DNA of 64,000 nt. Source: Impatiens glandulifera (taxonomy: Eukaryota > Streptophyta > Magnoliopsida > Ericales > Balsaminaceae). The position numbers and the translations under genes were made by a program. Below are positions 22,157-33,593 of the stretch, in pieces; the first letter of the stretch is position 1, and every line of letters begins with the position of its first letter. The stretch lies in assembly GCF_907164915.1 (NCBI RefSeq), contig NC_061862.1, forward strand, positions 8,357,505 to 8,421,504, given 5' to 3'. The notes under the pieces were generated by a model. It worked only from the letters and a program-made list of their open reading frames with translations, was not told the DNA's origin and did not search any database.

Positions 22157-23120
22157 GTGCTCACATCCTTAATCTGATTGTCAAAGATGGGTTAAATATT
22201 ATTGGAGACGGTATTGAAAAAATTAGGGATAATGTTGCTTTTTGGAGAACAAGTGCAAAAAGAGAGGAGAAGTTCATTGAAAATTATGGTCATCTAAAGT
22301 TAGCCATTGATTGTAAAACTTGATGGAACACTACTTTTATTATTCTTCAAACAAGTCTAATTTATAAAGACATTTTTGAGCGGTTAATGTTTAGTGAGTC
22401 CTATTATACCTTTCTTCCTACATAAATGGATTGGGAATTTGCGAGTATCATTTGCTTCAAGTAAGAATTATTCAATAATATCACAAAGTTCTTCCCAAGA
22501 AGTAAATATCCCAGTCTTGAGAGACTTTATATGTTCATCATAATTAATATTCTTTAAAAAATTCTTTAGGTTATCATTACCAGTTTTATACCATACTGGT
22601 ATTTTTTCAATTTTTCGATGAATCAAACATGTAGGAGGGACTCTAATCTCCAAAAACTTTGTGAGATTAAGTTTGCTTTATCCAATTGGAAATGTGATTC
22701 TAATCCGTTAATTAGGAACATGGAAGAACAAATGAAAGTCAAATTTGATTTAAGTTGACTTTGTTACATTATTGCTTCTAAATAATTTATGGGATTGATA
22801 CAATTTTGGAAGTAAATAGGATTCGAAGCATTTGTGCTGATTTACTTGTTGAATATCAGACTTTGATGAAAAGTAAGAGTGTGTTTCAAAATCGTAACAA
22901 TGATTGTGGTTCTACTTCTCATACCATGACAATGAATAATGGTGAAACTTCAAGTGATTGGAATATTTCGGTTGGATATAATAAGTTTGTTGTTCAATTA
23001 AATATATCATCGAATACATCTAAATCAGAGTTGGATTTTAATTTAGAAGAAGTGGTCATCATAAATATCGCTAATTTTGAAATCTTATATTGGTGGAGTA
23101 CTTTTGGAACAAAATATCTT
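22157..23120 (+). pseudogene. hAT transposase, part 3 (including dimerisation region)
   Basis: Resumes exactly where part 2 stopped: HILNLIVKDGLNIIGDGIEKIRD, then DCKT*WNTTFIIL (stop at 22321), WEFASIICF, FPRSKYPSLERLY, CEIKFALSNWKCDSNPLIRNM, and EVNRIRSICADLLVEYQ. The C-terminal dimerisation region is readable as SELDFNLEEVVIINIANFEILYWW...GTKY (usual 'SELD.YL.E......FDIL.WW..N..KYP'). Just after KY the reading turns into antisense copia sequence, so the hAT end is lost. Several stops and frameshifts are present. Confidence 0.8.
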
Positions 23121-24178
23121 AGAATGTTTTTATTGGAGCTTGAAATGAATGATTGCCCAATAATAGTAATAGGAAGAGGGTTATCATCGCCCATTTTAAT
23201 AGTTTATGTACCTTTATAAGGAGTTGAGATGTTAAGGTTGTCAAGGTTCGTTGTGAGATGGTCTATAGCACCAAAGTCGGGATACTAGGCCGAGTCATAA
23301 ATAGAAGAAGGTATAACCATCATAGCATAATGTGTCGTTGAATTTTGGTTCTGACGACGTCGGTAAGTTTCAATCGAATGACCTATAAAGTTGCAAATCT
23401 TACAAAAACAGACCTGATCGACAAACATTAACTGCGTGACCAAAATGATCACACAATTGACATTGTATTGTATTTCTATTAGGCTCACAAGGCCCACGAC
23501 CCAAAATAGAAGATCCAGTAGTAGGATACCCTAACCCGATAGTAGAAGCCTAGTTGGTGTGTGAAAATTTAGATGAACTTGAAGACTCATTTATTTGATA
23601 TCCATTAGAATTATGGGAGCTCAATCTATTGACAATTTCATTTTTTGCACTATAATCACTCGGAGATGAGACTAAACGTCGTGATTATTAGAAGTGGATG
23701 GTTTCGAAATCTATCTCGATCTAAAATCAAGATTAGCGGTTAGAGAGTTAGAATGAGTGATTCAAGGTTAATCTCATGTTTAAGAAGAATTCTTTGGAGG
23801 TCTTCAATGATGATGGGGTCGGTGCGAGTGGTTACCGCTACAATGAGAAATTTGTATTCAGGACCGAGTCCTCCCAAAGCATAAATGATGAAATCTTGTT
23901 GAGATATGTTTTGCCCAGCACCAGTGAGACTAATGATGATTGATTTTATTTTCTACAAATATTTGTCCATCGAGAGTGATCCCTTCTTTACCGTCTACAG
24001 CTGAAGACAGAGCTACATTAAACGAGCTTGAGATTGAGAGACGAATGTGCGTTCTAAAGTAGACCAAAGGGCTTTAGATGTGGTGCATAATTCACCAACC
24101 ATTTAGGCTAGGATGGATTCTGAAAGGGTGGAGAGAAGCCATGAAAGGTCAAAGGGCTTTAGATGTGGTGCATAATCT
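23121..24178 (-). pseudogene. Copia gag-protease fragment (Ale/Retrofit-like)
   Basis: On the minus strand from 24130 leftwards the frame reads TTSKALWSTLERTFVSQSQAR, LQL*TVKKGSLSM, ISQQDFIIYALGGLGPEY and TTRTDPIIIEDL (UBN2-type gag). Then come HYAMMVIPSSIYDSA*YPDFGAIDHLTTNL and MGDDNPLPITIIGQSF (protease region). The protease reads DFGA where D-S/T-G-A is expected, and the Trp before it is TAG. A 25-base phrase (GGGCTTTAGATGTGG...) occurs twice at ~24070 and ~24155. The left end fuses to hAT near 23121. Confidence 0.75.
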
Positions 24179-24408
24179 ATTGAGAAAAGATCTAATCTAA
24201 ACACACGATAAAAGAAGCTATAAAGATAAATTTGTAAAGAATAGTAAAGAACACAAGATATAACGAGGTTCGACCAACAATGACTACATCCTCGGGGAGT
24301 CGTCCATTCTATTAATTTTCCATAGAATAGTGGTCTAAGTAACCCTAGATTATAATGTCTCTATTTATATGAGTACATCAAAAATTAAAATACTAAACTA
24401 CTACTCCT
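24179..24408 (-). repeat. LTR fragment of the 46.8-50.2 kb element family
   Basis: Reverse complement of 46870-47137: the TTGAGAAAAGAT end, GAACACAAGATATAACGAGG, the GGGGAGTCGTCCATTCTATT block, and the TCTATTTATA.GAGTACATC TATA region. It breaks at CTACTACTCCTAAG (24408), where SIRE-like RT sequence begins. It abuts an Ale-type gag, which suggests that this LTR family belongs to, or recombined with, that lineage. Confidence 0.75.
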
Positions 24409-26700
24409 AAGCGTTAAGAGTTGAGGCAACTGAGCAGTTCTTCAGTAACTCTTTGGTATACTTAGCTTGATTTATGAATATTCAAGTTTCAAGTTTCCTA
24501 ACTTGAAGTTCAAGGAAGAACGTCAGCTCACCCATCATGCTCATCTCAAATTTGTCCTGCATTAACTTAGAGAATTTTTCACATAATTTGGGGTTAGTTG
24601 ACCCAAAAATGATATCATCTACATAAATATGTACAAGTAAGATATGTGAATCGTTGACAAATTTGAAAAGTGTTTTATCTATTATGCCAATAACAAAATA
24701 ATGCTCAAATAAGAATGTAGACAGTGTGTCATTCCAAGCTCTAGGAGTTTTCTTAAGTCCATATAATGCTTTATTTAATTTGAAAATATGATGAGGCAAA
24801 GTATGATTTTGAAAACCATGACGTTTTTCAACATAAACATCCTCATTAAGTATTCCGTTAAGAAAGACACTCTTAACGTCCATTTGATATACTTTAAATT
24901 TTTTGAAAGCAGTATATGATAAGAAGATTCTAATAGCTTCTAACCTAGCTACATGAGCAAATGACTCCTCGAAGTCAATTTCTTCTTCTTGTCTATATCC
25001 TTGAGCTACTAGCCTAGCTTTATTCCTCGTAACAATTTCATCTTCATTTAATTTGTTTCTAAAAACCCATATAATTCCAATAATGGATTGATTCTCTAGT
25101 CTAGGAATTAGATGTCAAACTTTGTTTCTTTCAATTTGGTTTAGTTCTTCTTGCATAGCATTGATCCAATCTGGATAAAGTAATATTTCATCCACTTTCT
25201 TAGGTTCGATTTGAGAAATAAAGCAGAGTTTGCATATTCATCAATCAATTGGTTTCTTGTCCTAAGAGGTGCAAAAGGATTTTCTATGATTATTTTTGGT
25301 GGATAGTTTTTGTTCTATCTGAAGTTCATTCATTGAGGGTCAACTGTCTGATCAGTTGTTCCAGCAACATCCAAATTGTCAGTTGTCTAGTGACTTTTAG
25401 TCTAGTTGTCTGGATGAACATCAACCGGGTCAGCTGGCGAATCAGATGGACTGTCATGCTGACTTGAACTTTATCTTCACTATCATATTAGAGATTAGTT
25501 GCTTTCAATCTATTAGATACTTCAATAATTTCATTAGAGTTATTTTCAACATATTTATCAAATACAACATGAGTTGATTCTTCAACAGTTAGAGTTTGTT
25601 TATTGAAAACTCTATAGACTTTGTTGATTGAAGAATAACCTAACATAATGTCAGTATCTGCTTTGGCATCAAAGGCGGTCATATGATTTTTACCATTGTT
25701 GTGAATAAAACACTTACAACTGAATATTCTAATGTATGATATTTTATGAGCTTTTTCATACCAGATTTCATAAGGTGTTTTATTAAATCGTTTATTAATC
25801 ATCGATCTGTTTTGAGTTTAACATGTTGTATTGATAGCTTCTGCCCAAAGTTTTTGAGACACACCAGAATCAACTATCATTGATCTAGCTACTTCTTTCG
25901 GTGTTCTGTTTCTCCTTTCAGCAATGTCGTTTTACTGTGGAGTTCTAGCACTAGAAAACTCGTGTCTAATACCAAATTCCTCAAGGAAAGATGACAAATT
26001 CTTGTTTGTGAAATATGTTACTTCTAATTTTTGTTATGCTTAAGGATTTTTCATTCTATAGTATTCTAAGAATTTTAATTAAATTAACATCAGTTTGATC
26101 CTTGGATACTAAAAGTACTACCCATGTAAACCTTGAGTAGTCATCAATTATGATTAGTGTATATTTCATTCCCCCTAAACTAGTTATTAGAATTGGACCA
26201 AATAGATCAATGTGAAATAATTCCAGATACCTATTAGATTGAATATTCCCTTTATTTTTAAAAGTTGATTTGACCTATTTGCCCATTTGACAAGCTAGGC
26301 AAACCTTGTCTTTATTAAACTTCAGTTTAGGAATTCCAGTTACAATATCTTTTAAACAAATGTTATTAATCGTTTTAAAGTTTAGATGATTAAGTCTTTT
26401 ATGTCATAACTAGTATTGATCATTCTTGGCAATCATACATACATGATCGGAAGATTTATTTTTCCAGATCACTTTATAAGAGTTTTCTACTCTACTTCCT
26501 GTCAGCAGGGTGTTCCCCTGCTGATCTCTAACAAGACATGCATGTTTTTGAAATTCTACTTTGTACCCATTATCACATATTTGACTTATGCTAATTAAAT
26601 TGTAGCACAAATTTTCTACTAGCAGCACATTATTGATAGTAAAGTTACCATGGACAATCTTACATGTACCCACGGTTTTACCTTTCGAGTTATCACCGAA
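24409..26700 (-). pseudogene. SIRE-like copia pol remnant (protease, integrase, RT)
   Basis: Minus strand. A protease/GAG-pre-integrase block reads GKTVGTCKIVHGNFTINNVLLVENLCYNLISISQ (26690-26590). Integrase pieces follow: LACQMGK, YLELFHIDLFGP, DDYSRFTWVVLL, and INKRFNKTPYEIWY at 25800-25740. RT is seen as [21 protein letters not shown] (24890-24820), [13 protein letters not shown] and [12 protein letters not shown] (~24620), then FINQAKYTKELLKNCSVASTLN to 24409. The usual 'AFLNG' reads VFLNG. Multiple frameshifts. The RT end, RNase H and 3' LTR are missing. Confidence 0.82.
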
Positions 26701-27010
26701 TGTGATCTTTGGTCATGTGCACTTTGATATGTCATTCAGCAGTCGGTTGTCGCCTTTCATGTGTCTGAAGCATCCCCTGTCCAGATACCATATTGACTCT
26801 TCCAAGCTGATGTCATGTTTTAGCTGCACATATAAATGTTGATAGCTTTGGTACTCATCTTTCTTTGGGTCCATGGTTAATTAATCCCTTGAGGATCCAT
26901 ACTTGAGTTATTTTTATGAATATCCCATTTTGTGTGTATGTTTTAGACTTGGCAGATTTCATTCTGTCAAGTTTGTGCTTACCTGACCAGTAGGCTGTCT
27001 TGTTTTTGGG

Positions 27011-28574
27011 CTAGAGCCAACTTGATTGTTGGTCAGTTAGCTTAACATATTTAATCTCATCTTTAAGAGTTAAATTATCATGGTTTTGATTAGTTCGAAT
27101 ATCAGTTGAATTTCCCTTGACGAAACTTATGGAATGAAGTTTGCCTTTTATCAGGTTCAACTTATTGCAGGACTCAACTGGATTTCTCTTAACAAATCCT
27201 AGACCGGATTTGTATCCGACAGGCCTTTGCTGCTTAAGCAGCTGCTCGAGAGCATTTTCAGACTTAGTCCATGAACTAACCACATAGTTTAATCTTAAAT
27301 TTTCAGTAGATAAACTTTGAACTGATTCTTTGAGCTTCTCATTCTCAACTGATAGTTCATTCATTTTTTTTTTTAAAGCTTCTAGTTCATTGTTTTGAGT
27401 TGAAAATCTTGTACTATCAAATTTGTTTTTCAAGTTTGTTTCATTAAAAAGATCTGAGAGTTTCATGTACACAATGATCATGTCATTGAGTACAGTGGTT
27501 AAGTCATCTCTTGTGAATTCGTTAGAGGTGAAGTCAAATACCTCGTTGTCATCTTCCATGAAGCATTTGACAATTTCTTCCTCACACTTGAGGAGCTCTC
27601 ATCAGAATCACTTTCGGTCCATTTGCTCTTGCTTTCCTCAGCTAGCGGAGCTTTCTGTTCCCTCTTGTTCTTCCTCTCGAATGGCTTCCTATCATCCCTT
27701 CTAGGTTTTCTACCTTCAGTCTTAAAGTGACCTGGTTTATCACAATTAAAATATTTTAAATTAGAATTAGACTCATTTTTATAATTATTTATGTTAGAAT
27801 TAGAGATAGAATGATTCTTCCTCATGAATTTGCCAAATTTCTTGACAAACAGTGACATCACAGCGTCGTTAATATGTTCAGTAGACTTCGCAGCTGTTGA
27901 AGAAGGTGGCTCTTCAGCAGTCACCAGTGCTTGTGTTGTGATAGAGGTGGACGACCCCTCCTCATTCCTTGAGTTTATCTCAAACTCGTAGGCCTTTAGA
28001 TCGGCAAAAAGATCATACAACTAAATCTTGTTGAGGTCCTTAGATTCCCACATAGCCATCGTTTTGACATTCCATTCTCTAGGAAAAGCTCTCATAGCTT
28101 TGATAACAACTTCTATGTTATTATATACCTTTTCCAGGGTTGAGAGTTCGGTGACTATCCTGCTGAATCTTTCATCGAATTCAGTCATAGTCTTACTCGG
28201 GCGTCGAACTTTTGTGTAGAAACCATCAACTTGTTTTCTTTTGTTTGGTCGTTGTCATCACAAAGTTGAGTCAACTTCTTGATCTTTCTGAACATGTTCT
28301 TGTCCAAAGTTTTGTAGAGAATGTCTTTGGCCACGTTGTCGAGGTTGACATTCCTTTTGTCTTTAGCAGTCCACTCGTATATGAGTTTCTCTTTCATCTT
28401 AGGAGCACCCTCTATTGTATTTGTGTTTGTGTTGACCTTTAGTATCTTCATGGGACCATTTGTGATGACCTACCACATATCATCATCTTGTGCCGCCAAA
28501 TGTGATTGCATCCTGATCTTCCAGTCATCATAGTCTTCCTTTGAGAATATTGGAATCTTGTTTATGTAAGACAT
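27011..28574 (-). pseudogene. SIRE-like copia gag remnant
   Basis: Starts at ATG 28574 (MSYINKIPIFSKEDYDDWKIRMQSHL, a standard SIRE/Maximus gag opening) but meets a stop at DDDMW* after ~39 codons. Later pieces are NVAKDILYKTLDKNMFRKIKK (DUF4219/UBN2 region), ENHSISNSNI..., and a decayed zinc knuckle FNCDKPGHFKTEGRKP in which the last Cys is lost. A coiled-coil-like region (ELEALKKKMNELSVENEKLKE, ~27400-27320) follows, typical of this lineage. Confidence 0.8.
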
Positions 28575-28613
28575 GATTCAGATATCTATAGTAGCTTGAG
28601 AATAGAAAACATT

Positions 28614-28625
28614 GCTCTGATACCA
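28614..28625 (-). other. Primer-binding site of the SIRE-like element
   Basis: Reverse complement TGGTATCAGAGC, two bases inside the LTR end (CCTAACA AG TGG...). The spacing matches that in the young copia. Confidence 0.9.
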
Positions 28626-28627
28626 CT

Positions 28628-30294
28628 TGTTAGGATTGAAGACAACAGTAGATGGGGGAGTTGAATAATGTTGTTCTATTTTTCACTTAAATGCAATTTT
28701 AATCCTATTAGAGATTGAAAATCTGTTTTTATTTTTTGACAAATCATAGCAAGCTCTTGAACGGTTTCATGTGCGGAAAATGCTTACAGGATTTGAATCA
28801 ACATATATAAGACTGAACGAAACAATAAACAGACAACACATTATTTTATGAATGTTCGGAAATAAAGTTCTTATGTCACCCCTTCTTTTGTTTCTAGAAA
28901 GATTTCACTAGAAGACTTTGATTTATATAGTCTCTACACAAACCCACTCAGATAACAAGTCTTAACAATCGTTTGTCTGAACTCCTAGCTCTCACACTAT
29001 CTTGTTGAATATACGACTCTCTGTTCAACTTATACAATGATAAATGATTACAAAATATTATCTTATGTGTAACGTAGTCACTTGCAAAATCACTCGCCGA
29101 AAAGAAAGCTTTTGAATCGAGAGTACTGAGCGCGGAGAGAACCAGCGAGACTTTTCAGACCAAAAAGATTCATCGTTGTTCTCTGATATCTTTTTATCCT
29201 TGAATCATGACAACAGTCAAATTCATTTTGTTGACACGTGGCAGTGGTACGTTTGTCGTACGTCTGGCGTACGGGGTAGTGCATAGGCGAATGAAATATT
29301 CATTTATCGTTTTGCCTGTTAGAGCAGAGAGTTGGTTGTACATTTTGACATATTCAGCTGATGTGGAACTCAGCTGATGATCAACTTTGCTGATGATTAG
29401 CTCTACTGATGATCAACTTTACTTATGATAGCTCTACTGATAGCGAACTCAATTGGTGGTGCAATACATCTGTTGGCGCAACACTATTGATGCCAACTCA
29501 GTTGTTGGCACAACACAACTGTTGGCGCAACACTTCTGATGGCAACTCACCTCTTGGCGCAACACATATGCTAGCGCAGCACTGTTGATGGCCACTCAGC
29601 TGTTGGCGCAACTCTTTCGTTGGGCTACTCAACTATTAGCGCAACTCTACTATTGGGCTACTCAACTGTTAGCGCAACTCTACTGTTGGGCTACTCAGTT
29701 GTTGGCAACTCTACTGTCAGCGCTTCTTCAGCTCTGTTGATGACAACTTTGCTTTCAGCGCTTCTTCAGCTTTGTTGATGGAAACTTTGTTGTCAACGCT
29801 TCTTTAGCTCTACTGATGGCAACTCTGCTGTCAGCACTTCTTCAGCTCTACTAATGGAAACGCTAATGCCAACGCTTCTTCAGTTATGCTGATGACAAAT
29901 CTGTTGTCAGCGCTTCTTCAGTTCTATTGATGACAACTTAGCTATCAGCGCTTCTTTACCTGCGCATTAAAATATTGTTGAACTTAGTTTTATTCATTTA
30001 TCAAATCATCATCAAAATTATGTGAGTTCGTGTTAATTATCCGAAGTTTATTTTAATCAATTAAAATGTTTTTCATAATTCAACTTAATTTAATGATTTT
30101 CCTTTTAATCTTAATTTAATAATTTCCTCATTTTCCTTCTTTAACTTAATCTAACACCCTCCTTGGTTTTGAATTATTTAAGTAGACTAATTGCTATGAA
30201 CCAAGTTCAATAGCCGATCTCAATATTCAGTGTACATTTATGCGTGTTTGTACAGTCTGATAATAAGTGTGTATATTAAATTCTCCACCCAACA
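28628..30294 (-). repeat. 5' LTR (1,667 bp) of the SIRE-like element
   Basis: In minus orientation it begins TGTTGGGTGGAGAATT and ends CAATCCTAACA just before the PBS. Length and start fit SIRE/Maximus LTRs (often 1 kb or more). It contains GGGGTGACATAAG and TTTCCGCACATGAA blocks shared with the solo LTR at 16969-18206, and two kinds of tandem repeat (a GTTGGCGCAAC-type series at 29450-29710 and a 38-bp array at 29717-29957). The other LTR is absent, so the element is truncated at 24409. Confidence 0.75.
29717..29957. repeat. 38-bp tandem repeat in the SIRE-like LTR, ~6 units
   Basis: Units start TCAGCGCTTCTTCAGCTCT and continue ATTGATGACAACTTTGCTG, spaced 38 bp (29717, 29755, 29793 and on), with 10-20% changes. 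It has no relation in sequence to the 28-bp array of the solo LTR, although the LTR families share flanking blocks. Confidence 0.82.
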
Positions 30295-31150
30295 CATTGG
30301 AGTTTTCTCCTTCTTTCTGTTTTTACATATGACTTCTGACTTGTCTTCTTTTGACCATTTTAGATTGGGATATGAAGGTCGTTAGAGAATGCCTTCATCT
30401 AGTTTGAGATAATATAATGGATAAAAAGGATCTCGTTGATGGTGAGGCAGCCCAAGTTTTACCTGTCAAAGTAGACAGATTTCTCTAATGATAGTTTAGC
30501 TAAAAATAGATTGGCTTGTGACTGTGAAAGGTATGTCATTTTCTCATTAAGGGGTTCATTAACAAGCTCATGTGTCATAATGGATTCGTTTTCCTTGTGG
30601 GATTTTGGTAGATTCCTTCGATTTGTATTGGTGATGTAACCTAAGCATCCATTTCACTATTTTATTGTGAAACTTATTAGTTTTGTATTCTTTAAACTTA
30701 TCTATTTTTTGCCCTCTTTGAAATTTGTGCTCAGATTTTTCAGGCTTCAGATGCCAATCAGACCTTAAAGAGATTGAGAAAAAAAATCGTTAACATTGTA
30801 GATGTTGATGCCTTCCTCTTTATCATTGATGTGATATTATTTCATTGTTTAGTGACCACCTATAACATATGTTGGGTCCATGGTTGTGCAATTTTTTCAA
30901 ACATATGAATTTTAGATGTTATTCTTTTTGGTTGGATAAACCAAATTTATGATCCATTTGTTGTGCTAATTCCACTACTTTCTATGGAGTAAAGGAGGAT
31001 TTGATGTTGGAGGAAGTGACTAGAAGCATTATGTGAGGAGGAAACCTCAAGTTGTTAAGCGACTATCAAGAAATGAATCCCTAATTGTCTTAGGGATCTT
31101 GTTTGGCAGTTAATCTCAAGAAGTAGAGACCTCTTGCTGATGAATCATGG
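30295..31150. other. Spacer with no recognised gene
   Basis: Moderately AT-rich sequence. Short frames such as MKVVRECLHLV (~30373) are quickly stopped. I see no domain, LTR end or tandem repeat. Confidence 0.5.
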
Positions 31151-31154
31151 TGTA

Positions 31155-31385
31155 TATTATCACCGAGAGCATTACCTCTTCACTCGGTAAAAGAATTGAA
31201 TTATCACCGAGAGTGATTAGTGCTCTCGGTAATAATATTATCTCCCATGGCTTCAAATGCTCTCGGTGATACTAATTTTTTCTGCACCGATAGTCGAATT
31301 ACCGATACCTTCCGAAAGCATCTGTCATCCTCGGTGAAAATTATCACCGACGACAATTATGCTTTCACCGAGAGTTTTTGCCCTC
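31155..31385. mobile_element. Subterminal-repeat region of a CACTA-like (or related) DNA transposon
   Basis: At least eight copies of a ~10-bp word (ACCGAGAG / CTCTCGGTGA, variants ACCGACGA, TCGGTAAT) occur in both orientations within 230 bp, many as short palindromic pairs. Dense inverted subterminal words of this kind bind transposase in plant CACTA elements. I do not find a CACTA...TAGTG terminus or a 3-bp duplication, so the family is uncertain. Confidence 0.45.
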
Positions 31386-31849
31386 ATTAAAAGTATTTTC
31401 TTACTAATAAAAATTATAAAATAATTAACATATTTTAATTTATGTGAAATTATAATAACATTGGACATCTCAAAATGAAAATCTTATAAAATGAACTTGG
31501 GTAGATTTTATTTATTTATAATTTTAATATTTTTACACCAAACAAACAAAATTAGTGTTCTATAAGACATTATATTTTTTCTAGAGATGAAATGCGATGG
31601 ATTTTTTTTTTGAAATTATTTTTATTTTAATAAAAATATCCATAGTATTGATATAGGGTTTTGTTTTTTTTGAATTTACTAGGATTGAGCCCTTGACCGA
31701 CTATCTACGTATTCTCGTAAAATAAAAAATCAGGTCCGAATGAAGTTTTGAACTCGTGTGCTGTTTAATATTTTTGGATTTTGAGTTTTTTTTTTATCAA
31801 AATTTAGGTTTTAAGTTAATTAGGACCGGATAACATATTAATTGAGTTA

Positions 31850-31935
31850 CGCACAAGATAACATATTAATTGTGGATGGTGTTGTGAAGATTGCTGATTT
31901 TGGGATTACGGAGACCGGCGGTGATCGCAGGGGCA
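31850..31935 (+). pseudogene. Protein-kinase activation-loop fragment
   Basis: One frame reads AQDNILIVDGVVKIADFGITETGG. That matches kinase subdomains VIb-VII ('..NIL...G.VKI.DFG'). About 25 codons only, with no flanking kinase sequence. It may be captured by a transposon or a relic of a gene. A 16-base phrase GATAACATATTAATTG is repeated just upstream (31827 and 31858). Confidence 0.4.
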
Positions 31936-32148
31936 GAGCACTCATATTAATACCCGGGCGTCCCCCTCTCCTTAACAGTAATATCACATAACTTTATATA
32001 TACTAATTTCTATATATTCAGCTAGAGGAGGTCCACCATCTATAACTATATAGTAATATTATCTTATATTTATATAAATAAACAACCTGTCTAATTTATT
32101 AATTCTAAAATAAATGAGAAGAAAGGTCACTAGACAATACTAATATAA

Positions 32149-32182
32149 GACGGACCCAGTTTTAACCAGTTTGGATGGGCTT

Positions 32183-32229
<47 letters not shown>

Positions 32230-33309
32230 AATATTATATTATAAAGTTCAAATAATTTAAATTTCTAATTAAATCTATTTTAATACAAAATGTCAAATAA
32301 TTAACTACTATCTCGCGAACTTTTAATTGCTTTATTACTAAAATAAATAAATAATACATTTAATTTAAAAAAAATTCATGAGTTTAAAAAAAAAAACTTA
32401 CTTGAATATATTAATATAATGTGATAGAATTATTCTTAAAAAAAAATAAATTATTCACAAAAACTCGTTTAAACAACATTTCGATTAAATTAACAATTTT
32501 AAATAAATTCTTAAACTATATATATCGTCCAAAGTTTAGTTTTCTACCCACCTAATGATAATGTCCAAATTAATATTTTTAATAAAAAAGATTAAATATA
32601 TAAAAATTATTATTGCATGCATTGATTGAACGATGACAACTATGATATATTTCAATCAAAATATTGTTATGTTCTGAAAATTGTGAAATTCAATATTCGA
32701 TATTTCTTAATCAAATTATTAGATACACGAATAAAAATTTTGATAATAAAAAAAAGAGATGATGATAATAATAAAATAAAATAAACTCTAACACTTTGAA
32801 ATTTATAAATAAGTAGGCTAAATATTTGATAACGGTAATAAATAATTATTAATCTTTTTCAAACATATAAAGTTTTAACAAAAATAAAATTATTTACCTC
32901 TTCATCTACCCCTAAAACATCATTTATATGAAAATAAAAATTATTCAAATTACTTATCCATAAATATCATCTTAACCAATTTAAAAATCTCAATTACTTT
33001 ATATTTTATTTGAATAAACTTTTAACTTTCCTCTTAGATATACTTTAACTTCATTAATAAAATATATTTTGATTATAAAACTTTCATGAGTAAAGTAAAA
33101 ATTAATAAATTATATTGTGTCAAATAGAGAGAGGTGTACATGGGATAGCAATACAAAGTTTGGTAGTCTTATTCTGCGATTTCTTTTCTCTATCACCGTT
33201 TGTAATTATCTAAGACCATGGCCATGTCATCAAGCTTCTTTAACTAGCAAAATTTTTTTTCAGTGTTGGGCTTAAGCCCACTTCAGCTCACAAGTGAATC
33301 CGTCCCTGT
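32149..33309. mobile_element. Possible AT-rich non-autonomous hAT-like element
   Basis: The left edge carries GACGGACCCAG and GGATGGGCTTAAAA. The right edge, reverse-complemented, reads CAGGGACGGATTCACTTG and GTGGGCTTAAGCCC. Such CAGGG.CGGA ends with a GGGCTTAA palindrome are common in plant hAT-type elements. The interior is AT-rich without coding, with a (TA)n run at 32188-32231. No clean 8-bp duplication is visible. Confidence 0.38.
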
Positions 33310-33590
33310 ATACAATATATATGATTAAAGAATATCTTAATTTACTAATTCCTAAATAAAGAATTACACTCAACAATATATAATTTATCACTTTCTAATT
33401 GAACAACCTCTAACTTATTATTCTTAATTCAATTCAATTACCTATCATTAAACTATATATAATTTATTCAGATTAATATTTTAACTTTTTTTAAGCTAAA
33501 AATTAATTATCATTCATTATATGAGCCAATCGAACCAAATATAGTAATTTCCGATGAGAATATAAAATTTCCTTCTAAATCTCAAAGAAT
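33310..33590. other. AT-rich spacer
   Basis: No gene or repeat seen. Confidence 0.5.
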
Positions 33591-33593
33591 TGA

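Noticed and set aside
22468..22653. Minus-strand ORF MEIRVPPTCLIHRKIEK...
   Set aside because: The plus strand of the same stretch continues the hAT transposase (FPRSKYPSLERLY), so this is a shadow.
32188..32231. (TA)n microsatellite
   Set aside because: Ordinary slippage repeat in an AT-rich region. Noted in the feature but not a finding.
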